Part shown: positions 9,194 through 17,417 of the stretch, one piece after another
Numbering within the stretch: the first letter of the stretch is position 1
Layout: the number at the start of each line of letters is the position of its first letter
Assembly: GCA_035550515.1 (NCBI GenBank)
Contig: DASZOZ010000033.1
Coordinates: 9,734 to 73,733, forward strand
Origin: DATARH01 sp035550515
GTDB lineage: Bacteria > Pseudomonadota > Alphaproteobacteria > ATCC43930 > CGMCC-115725
DNA length: 64,000 nucleotides
Reading direction: 5' to 3'
The notes under the pieces: model-generated
What the model was told of the DNA's origin: nothing
Database searches by the model: none
The model's input: only the letters and a program-made list of their open reading frames with translations
Made by a program: the position numbers and the translations under genes

Positions 9194-10387
9194 ATGTCCC
9201 TGATCAATGCGGCCCTTGACAGGATCGCCGCGCCCGAGCGGCGGACCATCGCCGTCACCTGCGGCGCGCACATCCTGCACGACGGCTACACTGATCTTCT
9301 CTATGTGCTGCTGCCGTTGTGGCAGGCCGAGTTCGGGCTCGGCTATGCCGCGGTGGGGCTGATGCGCGCGCTCTATGTCGGCGCGCTCGCGGGGTTCCAG
9401 ATGCCCGCGGGGGCGCTCGCCGAACGGTTTGGCGGACCGCTGATCCTCGGCCTCGGCACCGCGCTCGCCGGCATCGGCTATCTCGTCGCCGGCGCCAGCG
9501 CCGCCTTTCCGATGCTGGTTGCGGCGCTGGTGATCGGCGGGCTCGGCTCGGGCGTGCAGCACCCGATCAGCGCGCATCTCGTGGCGCAGGCGTTTCCCGG
9601 CACCCGCTCCCGGCAGGCGCTGGCCGGCTACAATTTCTCCGGCGATCTCGGCAAGATGGCGTTTCCGGCGCTCACCGCCTGGCTGCTGACGCTGATGCCG
9701 TGGCGCGCGGCGACGATGGTGATCGGCATCATCGGCCTGGCTGCCGCCGCGGTGATCCTGACCCTGCGCGGGTTGCCCGGCCGCGGGACCGCTGCCGAAA
9801 CCGCGGCCGCCGACAGCACGGCCGAAGCCGCCGGAAGCGGCCGCGGCTTTCCGCTGCTGCTGTCGATCGCGATGATCGACAGCGCGACGCGCATGGGGTT
9901 CCTCACCTTCCTGCCGTTCCTGCTCAAGCTCAAGGGCGCCGGCTTGCCCGAGATCGGCGTCGCGCTGACCTTGATCTTTGCCGGCGGCGCCTGCGGCAAG
10001 CTGGCCTGCGGCTGGCTCGGCCAGCGGCTCGGCGTGGTGCGCGCGACCTGGGTCACCGAAGGCGCGACGGCGCTCGGCATCCTCGCGCTGCTGCCGCTGC
10101 CGCTGGTCGCCGGCCTGGCGGTGTTGCCGCTGATCGGCGTCGCGCTCAACGGCACCTCCTCGGTGCTCTACGGCACGGTGCCGGAGCTGGTAGCGCCCGA
10201 GCGGCGCCAGCGCGCCTTCAGCATCTTCTATACCGGCGGGGTCGGCGCGGGGGCGCTGTCGCCGGTGCTGTACGGCGCGATGAGCGACCTGTTCAGCGTG
10301 CCGGCGATGATGATGCTGGTCGCCGCGGTGGTGCTGGTGACCGTGCCGCTGGTGTGGCGGCTGCGGCCGCACCTGCGCCACGCCTGA
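9194..10387 (+). CDS. MFS transporter, fosmidomycin-resistance-like
   Basis: 397 residues with about twelve hydrophobic segments. An acidic stretch near residues 195-215 separates the two halves. The first loop (MPAGALAERFGG) is the MFS motif-A region, and the N-terminus (HDGYTDLLYVLLPLWQ) is typical of Fsr-like exporters. These are inner-membrane proton antiporters or uptake carriers for small organics. GGAGG precedes the ATG. It is followed at 115 bp by a luciferase-like monooxygenase, so it may import or export the substrate of the downstream cluster (inference). Confidence 0.85.
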   Translation: MSLINAALDRIAAPERRTIAVTCGAHILHDGYTDLLYVLLPLWQAEFGLGYAAVGLMRALYVGALAGFQMPAGALAERFGGPLILGLGTALAGIGYLVAGASAAFPMLVAALVIGGLGSGVQHPISAHLVAQAFPGTRSRQALAGYNFSGDLGKMAFPALTAWLLTLMPWRAATMVIGIIGLAAAAVILTLRGLPGRGTAAETAAADSTAEAAGSGRGFPLLLSIAMIDSATRMGFLTFLPFLLKLKGAGLPEIGVALTLIFAGGACGKLACGWLGQRLGVVRATWVTEGATALGILALLPLPLVAGLAVLPLIGVALNGTSSVLYGTVPELVAPERRQRAFSIFYTGGVGAGALSPVLYGAMSDLFSVPAMMMLVAAVVLVTVPLVWRLRPHLRHA

Positions 10388-10444
10388 GACCGCGCGCCGC
10401 TCCGCAGCCGCGCCGCGCGGAGACGATCATCTCAGATGTTACGG

Positions 10445-10472
10445 TTGACCCGATCGTAAGCTTCGCTAACGT
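10445..10472 (+). promoter_or_regulatory. candidate sigma-70 type promoter
   Basis: TTGACC (10445-10450), a 16 bp spacer and TAACGT (10467-10472) lie 31 bp before the LLM monooxygenase start, in the only less GC-rich stretch of the spacer. Confidence 0.3.
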
Positions 10473-10502
10473 TTTGCCGCGCACTTTTCCGAGGGGCCGG
10501 CC

Positions 10503-11783
10503 ATGAAGCTGATGTGGTTCCACCTGATGCCGTATACCGAGCTGCCCGACGATTTCCGCGAGAAGAACCCGTCGGTCTGGGTCGACATCCACTCGTCGCT
10601 GTTCGACCCGCGGCGCGCGCATCACATGTACAACGACTTCATGGACGAGCTCGAATACGCCGCCGAGTGCGGCTTTGACGCGGTCTGCGTCAACGAGCAC
10701 CACAACAATGGTTACGGGCTGATGCCGTCGCCGAACCTGGTCGCCTCGTCGCTCGCCCGCCGCACCACCGACACCGCGATCTGCGTGCTGGGCAACAGCC
10801 TCGCGCTCTACAACCCGCCGACCCGGGTGGCCGAAGAATTCGCGATGATCGACTGCATCTCGGGCGGCCGGCTGATCGCAGGCTTCCCGGTCGGGTCGCC
10901 GATGGACACCTGCTACGCCTACGGCCAGAACCCATCGATGCTGCGCGAGCGCTATCACGAGGCGCACGACCTCGTTGTCAAGGCGTGGACCGCGCCCGAC
11001 ACTTTCGCCTTCAACGGCCGCTACAACCAGCAGCGCTACGTCAACATCTGGCCGCGGCCGGTGCAGAAACCGCACCCGCCGGTCTGGATCCCGGGCGGCG
11101 GCTCGGTCGAGACCTGGCAGTGGTGCGCCGAGATGGACTACGTCTACTGCTACCTGTCGTATTACGGCTACAAGGCCGGCAAGTCGACGATGGACGGGTT
11201 CTGGGCCGAGATGGCCAAGCTCGGCAAGGACCGCAACCCCTACCGCGCCGGGTTTCTGCAGTTTGTCGGGGTCGCTGAGAGCCGTCAGCAGGCGCTCGAG
11301 CTCTACGCCGAGCCGGCCGAGTATTTCTATGGCCGCTGCCTGCATATCGACCCGCGCTTTGCCGGCCCGCCGGGCTACGCTACCGAGGAGACCCAGCGGC
11401 GCGGTATCAAGGGCATGGTTTCGCAGGCCGCCGACAACAGCCGCGACCACCAGCGCTACGAGACCAAGTTCGCGGCGCTGGCGCGCGAGATGGATGCGAT
11501 CGTCGACAAGGGCTATGTCATCATCGGCTCGCCCGACGAGGTCGTCGAACAGCTCACCGAGGTCGCGACCAACCTCAATGTCGGCCACCTGATGATGCTC
11601 CTGCAGTTTGGCAGCATGTCCAAGGAGCTGGCGAAGTACAACACGCGGCTGTTCGCCGAAAAAGTCATGCCGCGGCTCCAGCACCTCCATTCCGAGTGGC
11701 AGGACCATTGGTGGCCGCAGCCGATGGCCAAGACCGAGCGCGCCGCCCCGGCGTCGTTCGCCCCCGCCCAGGCAGCGGAGTAG
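10503..11783 (+). CDS. luciferase-like (LLM class) flavin-dependent monooxygenase
   Basis: 426 residues, (beta/alpha)8 bacterial-luciferase fold: N-terminal MWFHLMPY, NEHHNNGYG around residue 65, the FMN-site region EEFAMIDCISGGRLIAG near 112, and the substrate-side IPGGGS around 198. Members use FMNH2 from a separate reductase. They include type II Baeyer-Villiger monooxygenases of camphor degradation and alkanesulfonate-type enzymes. GAGGGG lies just before the ATG. The next genes encode a hydrolase and a 6-oxocamphor-hydrolase-like enzyme, favouring a role in cyclic-ketone oxidation (inference). No flavin reductase is next to it. Confidence 0.88.
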   Translation: MKLMWFHLMPYTELPDDFREKNPSVWVDIHSSLFDPRRAHHMYNDFMDELEYAAECGFDAVCVNEHHNNGYGLMPSPNLVASSLARRTTDTAICVLGNSLALYNPPTRVAEEFAMIDCISGGRLIAGFPVGSPMDTCYAYGQNPSMLRERYHEAHDLVVKAWTAPDTFAFNGRYNQQRYVNIWPRPVQKPHPPVWIPGGGSVETWQWCAEMDYVYCYLSYYGYKAGKSTMDGFWAEMAKLGKDRNPYRAGFLQFVGVAESRQQALELYAEPAEYFYGRCLHIDPRFAGPPGYATEETQRRGIKGMVSQAADNSRDHQRYETKFAALAREMDAIVDKGYVIIGSPDEVVEQLTEVATNLNVGHLMMLLQFGSMSKELAKYNTRLFAEKVMPRLQHLHSEWQDHWWPQPMAKTERAAPASFAPAQAAE

Positions 11784-11799
11784 GACGCATGCCTCACCC

Positions 11800-11893
11800 C
11801 TATCCCAACCTTCCCCCGCTAGCGGGGGAAGGGGCACGCCGCAACCCTTGCAACTCCCTCCCCCGCTGGCGGGGGAGGGCTGGGGTGGGGGTG
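11800..11893. repeat. paired GC-rich foldback element
   Basis: Two inverted copies of a module sit back to back. Each is itself a palindrome (TTCCCCCGCTAGCGGGGGAA and CTCCCCCGCTGGCGGGGGAG), with outer arms CACCCCTATCCC and GGGGTGGGGGTG. It lies between the LLM gene and the hydrolase gene. A near-identical pair follows the hydrolase at 12683-12765, so the gene is bracketed by the same element. Confidence 0.75.
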
Positions 11894-11897
11894 TTCG

Positions 11898-12680
11898 ATG
11901 CCTGAACCGAAAACGACCACCGTCGAGATCAACGGCACGTCCTGCCGGGTGTGGACTGCCGGAGCGGGGCCGAAACTCGGCTTTCTCGCCGGGTTTGGCG
12001 GGTTGCCGCATTGGGTGCCGTTCCTCGACGCGCTGGCCAGGGAGCGCACCGTGATCGTGCCGTCGCTGCCGGGCTTTCCGGGCGGGGAGCGCGGCCATCT
12101 CGCACTCGACAGCCATCTCGACTGGCTGGTCGCGACACGGCAGCTGCTCGAAGGCGCCGGGTTGGCCGGCGCCGACCTCGCCGGCAGCTCGGTCGGCGGC
12201 TCACTCGCCGCCGAGATCGCGGCGCTGTGGCCGGCGATGGTCAAGCGGCTGGCGCTGATCGCGCCGTTCGGCCTGTTCGACGCGGACGACCCGGCGACCG
12301 ACCCCTGGGCGCAGCGGCCCGGCGACGTCGCCGGCCTGTTCTGCACCGACCCGAAGAACTGGGAGATGCTGAAGGCCGAGCCGGAAGGCCATAACGACCC
12401 GGAATGGCCGATCGAGCAGGTGCGCGCCAGCGAGGCCGCCGCCCGCATCTTCTGGCCGCTCGGCAATACCAGGCTGGAAAAGCGCCTGCCGCTGATCTCG
12501 GCGCCGACCCTGCTGGTCTGGGGCGGCGAGGACCGCATCATGCCGCGCAGCTACGCCGACAGGTTCGCCGCCGGCATTAAGGGCAAGACCGAGATCACGG
12601 TGATCCCCGGCGCCGGTCACCTCGCGGAGCTGGACAAGCCGGACGAGACGGCGGCGGCGATCCTGGGCTGGGTGGAGTAA
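11898..12680 (+). CDS. alpha/beta hydrolase
   Basis: 260 residues, cytoplasmic, with a complete canonical triad: Ser98 in AGSSVGG, Asp212 in WGGEDRIM and His241 in GAGHLAEL. The oxyanion loop is GFGGLPHW (33-40). Related enzymes cleave esters, lactones or C-C bonds of ring-opened products. It lies between the LLM monooxygenase and the crotonase-type hydrolase, and could open the lactone formed by a Baeyer-Villiger step (inference). It is flanked on both sides by the same foldback repeat. Confidence 0.87.
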   Translation: MPEPKTTTVEINGTSCRVWTAGAGPKLGFLAGFGGLPHWVPFLDALARERTVIVPSLPGFPGGERGHLALDSHLDWLVATRQLLEGAGLAGADLAGSSVGGSLAAEIAALWPAMVKRLALIAPFGLFDADDPATDPWAQRPGDVAGLFCTDPKNWEMLKAEPEGHNDPEWPIEQVRASEAAARIFWPLGNTRLEKRLPLISAPTLLVWGGEDRIMPRSYADRFAAGIKGKTEITVIPGAGHLAELDKPDETAAAILGWVE

Positions 12681-12682
12681 GG

Positions 12683-12765
12683 ACCCCCACCCGCCCCCTC
12701 CCCCGCCAGCGGGGGAGGGAGATTTGCCCCTTCCCCCGCTGGCGGGGGAAGGTCGGGATGGGGGC
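12683..12765. repeat. paired GC-rich foldback element, second copy
   Basis: Same architecture as the element at 11800-11893: CTCCCCCGCCAGCGGGGGAG, a short AGATTTGCCCC spacer, then TTCCCCCGCTGGCGGGGGAA with G-rich outer arms. It lies directly upstream of the crotonase gene and leaves little room for a separate promoter. Confidence 0.75.
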
Positions 12766-12784
12766 TCATCGCAGGGAGAGTGCC

Positions 12785-13552
12785 ATGCCCACCAAGCTCG
12801 CGGACTACCGGAACAAGTACCAATGCGTGCGCTTCGAACGGCGCGACGGCATCTTGCAGATGACGCTGCACACCGATGGCGGCAGCCTGCGCTGGGGGTT
12901 CGGGCCGCATGGCGAGCTGCCCGACGCGTTCTACGATGTCGGCAACGACCGGGAGAACCGCGTCGTCATCCTGACCGGTACGGGCGGCGAGTTCTCCGGG
13001 CCGCGCGCGACACCCGGCACCTCGTCCTTCCCGACCCGGCCCGGCATCGAGCGCATCGACCGCATTCACTGGGAGGGCCGGCATCTCCTGATGAAGCTGC
13101 TCGACATCGAGGTGCCGGTGATCAGCGCGATCAACGGCCCGGCCTGGCGGCATTCGGAAATCCCGCTGCTGTGCGACATCGTGCTGGCCGCCGACACCAC
13201 GCAATTCCAGGATTCGGCGCATTTCGCGTCGGAGGTGGTGCCGGGCGACGGTATGCACATCGTCATGCCGTTGCTGCTCGGCATGAACCGCGGCCGCTAT
13301 TACCTGCTGACCGGCCAGACCCTCGACGCCCAGAAAGCGCACGAGTTCGGCCTCGTCGCCGAGGTGCTGCCGGCCGACAAGCTGCTCGCCCGCGCCTGGG
13401 AGATCGCCGAAGACCTCGCCAAGAAGCCGACCCTGGCGCTGCGCTACACCCGCCTGCTGCTGACCGAGGCGCTGCGCCGCCAGATGCACGACCTCCTGGG
13501 TTACGGGCTCGGCATGGAGCTGCTGGCGCTGGGGGAGAAGCCGGAAGCGTAA
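12785..13552 (+). CDS. crotonase-fold beta-diketone hydrolase, 6-oxocamphor hydrolase-like
   Basis: 255 residues from the ATG at 12785, which has AGGGAGAG upstream; a longer frame begins at 12758 without a site. The body is a crotonase (DRENRVVILTGTG, residues 55-67), but the usual GGG oxyanion segment is replaced by GPAWRHSEIP. This matches 6-oxocamphor hydrolase of Rhodococcus as I remember it (GPVTNHPEIP). The residues I recall as catalytic there have counterparts at one-residue offset: His123, His146, Asp155 and Glu245. That enzyme cleaves the C-C bond of a cyclic beta-diketone by a retro-Claisen reaction, without CoA. Ordinary enoyl-CoA hydratase is therefore the less likely reading. Confidence 0.8.
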   Translation: MPTKLADYRNKYQCVRFERRDGILQMTLHTDGGSLRWGFGPHGELPDAFYDVGNDRENRVVILTGTGGEFSGPRATPGTSSFPTRPGIERIDRIHWEGRHLLMKLLDIEVPVISAINGPAWRHSEIPLLCDIVLAADTTQFQDSAHFASEVVPGDGMHIVMPLLLGMNRGRYYLLTGQTLDAQKAHEFGLVAEVLPADKLLARAWEIAEDLAKKPTLALRYTRLLLTEALRRQMHDLLGYGLGMELLALGEKPEA

Positions 13553-13558
13553 CGATCG

Positions 13559-14389
13559 TCAGGCCGGCCAGCCGAGCCAAGCGCACAGTGCGCGGCCCAT
13601 CACCAGCTCCAGCTCGGCGCCGCGGAGCCAGGTGAGCTCTTCGGTAAACAACGTCACCGCCTGGCGGTAGGTGCAAGCGATGCCGGTCAGGTCGGTCCCC
13701 CAGAAGAAGCGGTGCGGCCCGAATGCATCGAACACCCGCTGCAGATGCGGATGCAGCCGGCGATAGGGGTAGGGCTCGCTCGAATAACGCGGCAGCGCCG
13801 AGGCCTTGGCGGCGATATTGGGATGCTTCGCGAGCGCCAGGAGGTTGGCGACGTCGCCGAACGCCGCGTCGTCCTTGGCGTCGCGCACCAGCGCGAGATG
13901 GTCGATCACAAAGCGCATGCCCGGGTGCCGCTCGGCGAGGCGGCCCAGTTCCGGCAGCAAGCCGGGGATCGACACCATGGCCGGCACGCCGGCGCGCTCG
14001 GCGGCCTGCCACAGCCAGTCGCCTTCGGGCTCGGTGAACAGCGCCCGGGCGCCGTGCCCGGCGGTGGTGACGCGGATGCCGAGCACGCCCGGCTGCGCGC
14101 GCCACCGGTCGAGCGCGTGCGGGTCGGGCCGGTCGAGCGGCGGGCGGCCCATCACCGCGAACCTGTCGGGGTGCGTCTGCGCCGCGGCGAGGGCGAGGTC
14201 GTTGCGGTCGCCCTCCCAGGAAGGCGGCACGATGACGGCGCGATCGACCCCGGCCGCCGCCATCTCGGCCAGCAGATCGTCCTGCGAGAACGGTTGCGGC
14301 CGGTGCGCGCGATGCGCCTGCCCCGCCGGCCATGGCCGCGCCGGCGTATCGGCGCCCCAGATATGCACCTGCGCATCGACGACCGGCAT
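13559..14389 (-). CDS. amidohydrolase family (lactonase/TIM-barrel metal hydrolase)
   Basis: 276 residues starting at ATG 14389; the same frame is open far upstream, but the protein begins with the family's beta-1 motif DAQVHIWG. Other features are FVIDHLALVRD in the middle and FFWGTDLT near the end, giving the metal-site His and Asp of amidohydrolase-2 (PF04909) enzymes. Relatives hydrolyse cyclic lactones such as 2-pyrone-4,6-dicarboxylate or L-fuconolactone, or act as decarboxylases. Its stop is 6 bp from the convergent crotonase gene. A lactone hydrolysis step would fit the local pathway (inference). Confidence 0.82.
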   Translation of the reverse strand: MPVVDAQVHIWGADTPARPWPAGQAHRAHRPQPFSQDDLLAEMAAAGVDRAVIVPPSWEGDRNDLALAAAQTHPDRFAVMGRPPLDRPDPHALDRWRAQPGVLGIRVTTAGHGARALFTEPEGDWLWQAAERAGVPAMVSIPGLLPELGRLAERHPGMRFVIDHLALVRDAKDDAAFGDVANLLALAKHPNIAAKASALPRYSSEPYPYRRLHPHLQRVFDAFGPHRFFWGTDLTGIACTYRQAVTLFTEELTWLRGAELELVMGRALCAWLGWPA

Positions 14390-14400
14390 CGGGTGTCCTC

Positions 14401-14859
14401 CTATCGCGGCGTTTCGGCGAGCAGCCCCTCCAGCAGGAAGCCGAAACCGAGCCCGTACAAGACGCAATGCACCGCCTGGCCAATTTCCCATTGGTTGCGT
14501 ATCGCGGTCCAGTCGGCCGGTGGGGTCCGGGCGCCGGCGATGACCCCGTTCATCGGCGCCACCAGCCAGAACCACACCGCCAGGCCCAGCGTCACGCATA
14601 CCCCGGCCGCAACCGCCCAGGCAAAAGCCGGCCGCCGGCGTCGCGTCGCGAAGACCAGTCCCCAGGTGGAAACGATCGCCGCGATCTCGATGCAGGCGCC
14701 GACCGGCCAGCCGAACGCGACGTACAGATTGTGCTGCACGTCGAGCCACTGCGCGCCGTTCAGCCGCAGCTTGCCGTAGATCTCCATCACATGCGCCCAG
14801 GTCAGCCCGAAAACCAGCACCACGAGCAGCAGGTTGAGGAAACGCAGCACTTTCAGCAT
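14401..14859 (-). CDS. four-helix membrane protein (DUF1772/anthrone oxygenase-like)
   Basis: 152 residues from ATG 14859, 11 bp upstream of the amidohydrolase and probably co-transcribed with it. Four hydrophobic segments are visible: residues about 5-22, 42-60, 66-88 and 126-145. The spacing and the conserved WTAIRNQWEIGQAVH segment before the last helix resemble DUF1772 proteins, a family that includes anthrone oxygenases and many unassigned small membrane proteins. No cofactor motif is seen. Function unknown; family call is tentative. Confidence 0.65.
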   Translation of the reverse strand: MLKVLRFLNLLLVVLVFGLTWAHVMEIYGKLRLNGAQWLDVQHNLYVAFGWPVGACIEIAAIVSTWGLVFATRRRRPAFAWAVAAGVCVTLGLAVWFWLVAPMNGVIAGARTPPADWTAIRNQWEIGQAVHCVLYGLGFGFLLEGLLAETPR

Positions 14860-14990
14860 CACGCGCTCCGGCGGCCGGCGACACCCTTCACCGGCAAACG
14901 GCCGCGCGGGGGTGACGAGCACCAGCCGCGCTTGTCAAGGCGGCGGGGGCATGGTTCGATCGCCCCAAGCCGGCCAGGCCGGGGGAGGAC

Positions 14991-16049
14991 ATGCCCGACT
15001 CGATCATCACCGATACCGCGACCAAGATTTTCCAGGATTTGTGCGAGGCCGAGACGGTCAACAAGGCCGAGAAGGGCGAGTGGCCAAAGGCGCTGTGGGA
15101 TGCGCTGGAGGAGTCCGGTCTGCCGCTGACCTGGGTCTCCGACGCGTTCGGCGGCGCCGGCGCGGAGCTGGCGGACGGGTTTGCCGTGCTGCGCGTCGCC
15201 GGCCGCTTTGCCGCGCCGGTACCGCTCGCCGAGACGCTGCTCGCCGGCTGGCTGCTGGCCGAGGCGAAGATCGCCGCGCCGGCCGGACCGATGACGATCG
15301 CCCCGGTGCACGAGGACGGCCGCATCACCGTCGGCGCCGACGGCAAGCTGTCGGGCCGGGCGCGGCAGGTGCCGTTCGCCCGCGACGCCGCGCACATCGC
15401 GGTGATCGCGACGCAAGGCGGCGCGCCGGTCGTGGCGCTGGTCGACGCCAAGGCCGTGACCATCGCGCCCGGCGTCGGGCTTTCGGGCGAACCGCGCGAC
15501 ACGGTGAGCTTTGACGGCGCGACCGCCCGCGAGGTCAAGCCGGCGCCGGGTCTCGATGCGGCGAAGCTGACATTGATCGCCGCCGCCGCCCGCGCGCAGC
15601 AGATGGCCGGCGCGCTGGAGCGCATTCTCGACCAGTCGGTGCAGTATTCGCTTGACCGCTCGCAGTTCGGCCGGCCGATCGCCAAGTTCCAGGCGGTGCA
15701 GCAGAACCTCGCGGCGCTTGCCGGCGAGGTCGCCGCCGCCAGCGCCGCGGCCGACGGCGCCGCCGAGGCGATCGCCGCGCACGGCATCGCCAGCGACATC
15801 ACCGCCGCCGAGGTGGCGATCGCCAAGCTGCGGGTCGGCGACGCCGCCGGTAGCGGCGCCGCGATCGCACATCAGGTGCACGGCGCGATGGGCTTTACCT
15901 ACGAGCACACGCTGCACCACTCGACGCGCCGGTTGTGGAGCTGGCGCGAGGAGTTCGGCAACGAGACGCTGTGGGCGGAGCGGCTGGGCCGCATGGTCGC
16001 GGCCGCCGGCGCGGACGAGTTGTGGCCCTTCGTCACCCGTGGCTCGTAA
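14991..16049 (+). CDS. acyl-CoA dehydrogenase, short form
   Basis: 352 residues. The C-terminal half is a clear acyl-CoA dehydrogenase helical domain (YSLDRSQFGRPIAKFQAVQ, HQVHGAMGFTYEHTLHH), and the N-terminal half is shortened relative to the usual ~380-400. Paired short and full-length ACADs often form heteromeric enzymes acting on ring- or steroid-derived acyl-CoAs. The next gene, 37 bp downstream, is the longer partner. The stop codon lies inside a 16 bp tandem duplication. Substrate unknown. Confidence 0.88.
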   Translation: MPDSIITDTATKIFQDLCEAETVNKAEKGEWPKALWDALEESGLPLTWVSDAFGGAGAELADGFAVLRVAGRFAAPVPLAETLLAGWLLAEAKIAAPAGPMTIAPVHEDGRITVGADGKLSGRARQVPFARDAAHIAVIATQGGAPVVALVDAKAVTIAPGVGLSGEPRDTVSFDGATAREVKPAPGLDAAKLTLIAAAARAQQMAGALERILDQSVQYSLDRSQFGRPIAKFQAVQQNLAALAGEVAAASAAADGAAEAIAAHGIASDITAAEVAIAKLRVGDAAGSGAAIAHQVHGAMGFTYEHTLHHSTRRLWSWREEFGNETLWAERLGRMVAAAGADELWPFVTRGS

Positions 16050-16069
16050 TTGGCGTGGCTCGTAATTGG
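16038..16069. repeat. 16 bp perfect tandem duplication over a stop codon
   Basis: CGTGGCTCGTAATTGG occurs twice back to back (16038-16053, 16054-16069). The first copy carries the last three codons and the TAA stop of the short acyl-CoA dehydrogenase; the second is a noncoding copy. Confidence 0.95.
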
Positions 16070-16086
16070 GGATCGTGAGGCAAGCG

Positions 16087-17247
16087 ATGGCGAACACCTT
16101 TCAATTCGACCCGGTCGACCTGCCGCCCAAGTGCAAGAAATTGCGCCAGGAAGTCCGCGCCTTCCTCAAGCAGGAGATGGACGCCGGCACGTTCAGCCCG
16201 CAAGGCAAACGCGGCGACAACGCCGCCGCCTTCGCGCGCAAGGTCGGCGCCAAGGGCTGGATCGGCATGACCTGGCCCAAGGAATACGGCGGCGGCGGCC
16301 GCACCCAGCTCGAACGCTATGTGGTGACCGAGGAGATGCTGGCGCATCGCGCGCCGACCCGGCACTACTCGACCGCCGACCGGCAATCCGGCCCGGTCAT
16401 CCTGCGTTACGGCCAGGAGGCGGTGAAGCGCGCCATCATCCCGCGCATCGTCTCCGGCGAATTGTGCTTCTGCATCGGCCTCAGCGAGCCGAATTCCGGC
16501 TCGGACGTGTTCGCCGCCTCGACCCGCGCGACCAAGACCGACGGCGGCTGGCTGGTCAACGGCCGCAAGATCTGGACGTCGAACGCGCACAACGCCGATT
16601 ACATGATCGGGTTGCTGCGCACCTCGAACCCGACGCCGGAAAACCGCCGCCACGGCCTGACGCAATTCCTCGTCGACATGAAGTCGCAGGGGATCACCAT
16701 CCGGCCGATCATCAACCTGACCGGTGCGCACGACTTCAACGAGGTGATCTTCGACGACGTGTTCGTGCCCGACCTGCACATGATCGGCGAGGTCGACCAG
16801 GCCTGGAAGCAGGCAAGCGCCGAACTGGCCTATGAGCGCAGCGGCCCCGACCGCTGGCTCGAAACCTTGCAGAGCCTCACCGAGCTGGTGCGCGTCGTCG
16901 GGCCGGAGCCGAGCGAGCGCCAGGCCGAGGGGATCGGCCGCGAGGTCGCCCATCTGGCCACCATGCGGCGCATGTCGCTGTCGGTCGCCGGCATGCTGCA
17001 GGCGGGCAAGACGCCCGCGGCGGAAGCCTCGATCGTCAAGGACCTCGGGACCAATTTCGAGCAGGCGCTGCCCAACAAGGTGCGGCTGATGGCGCCGGTG
17101 CGCGGCGACAGCGCTCCCGACAGCAACGACGACCGCTTCGAACAGGCGCTCAACTACACGACGCTGATCGCCCCCAAGCTGACCATCCAGGGCGGCACCC
17201 GCGAAATCCTCCGCGGCATCATCGCCCGCGGGCTGGGCCTGCGGTGA
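16087..17247 (+). CDS. acyl-CoA dehydrogenase, full-length
   Basis: 386 residues from ATG 16087 (GTGAGGCAAG upstream), chosen over an in-frame ATG at 16066 that overlaps the duplicated stop region. It has all ACAD parts: N-terminal helices, IGLSEPNSGSDVFA around residue 132 (FAD/substrate loop), WLVNGRKIWTS in the beta domain, and the C-terminal TIQGGTREILRGIIA. It uses FAD and passes electrons to ETF. With the preceding short ACAD it probably forms one enzyme acting in CoA-linked ring or side-chain degradation (inference). Confidence 0.9.
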   Translation: MANTFQFDPVDLPPKCKKLRQEVRAFLKQEMDAGTFSPQGKRGDNAAAFARKVGAKGWIGMTWPKEYGGGGRTQLERYVVTEEMLAHRAPTRHYSTADRQSGPVILRYGQEAVKRAIIPRIVSGELCFCIGLSEPNSGSDVFAASTRATKTDGGWLVNGRKIWTSNAHNADYMIGLLRTSNPTPENRRHGLTQFLVDMKSQGITIRPIINLTGAHDFNEVIFDDVFVPDLHMIGEVDQAWKQASAELAYERSGPDRWLETLQSLTELVRVVGPEPSERQAEGIGREVAHLATMRRMSLSVAGMLQAGKTPAAEASIVKDLGTNFEQALPNKVRLMAPVRGDSAPDSNDDRFEQALNYTTLIAPKLTIQGGTREILRGIIARGLGLR

Positions 17248-17259
17248 GTATCTCCCGGC

Positions 17260-17403
17260 GTCATTCCGGGGCATCGCGCCGCGATGAACCCGGAACCCAT
17301 GCACACGATCCTTTGCCCTTGATGTACCGACTCCGGCAGCCTGCTGTCGAAGTCCGTGTTCATGGGTTCCGGGTTCGCGACGGTGTCGCGCCCCGGAACG
17401 ATG
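17260..17403. repeat. 144 bp imperfect foldback element
   Basis: A left arm holding GAACCCGGAACCCATGCACA and a right arm holding its near-perfect reverse complement (GTGTTCATGGGTTCCGGGTT) are separated by about 50 bp. The outer parts (CATTCCGGGGC and GCCCCGGAACGATG) also pair. It fills most of the 170 bp spacer between the ACAD and CoA-ligase genes. One arm motif (GGGAACCCATGAACACCGG) recurs near 22.99 kb. No gene is seen inside. Confidence 0.75.
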
Positions 17404-17417
17404 GTTGAAAGTGATCC

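Noticed and set aside
12785..13552. Plain enoyl-CoA hydratase call
   Set aside because: The GGG oxyanion segment is absent and the residues match the 6-oxocamphor hydrolase pattern instead.
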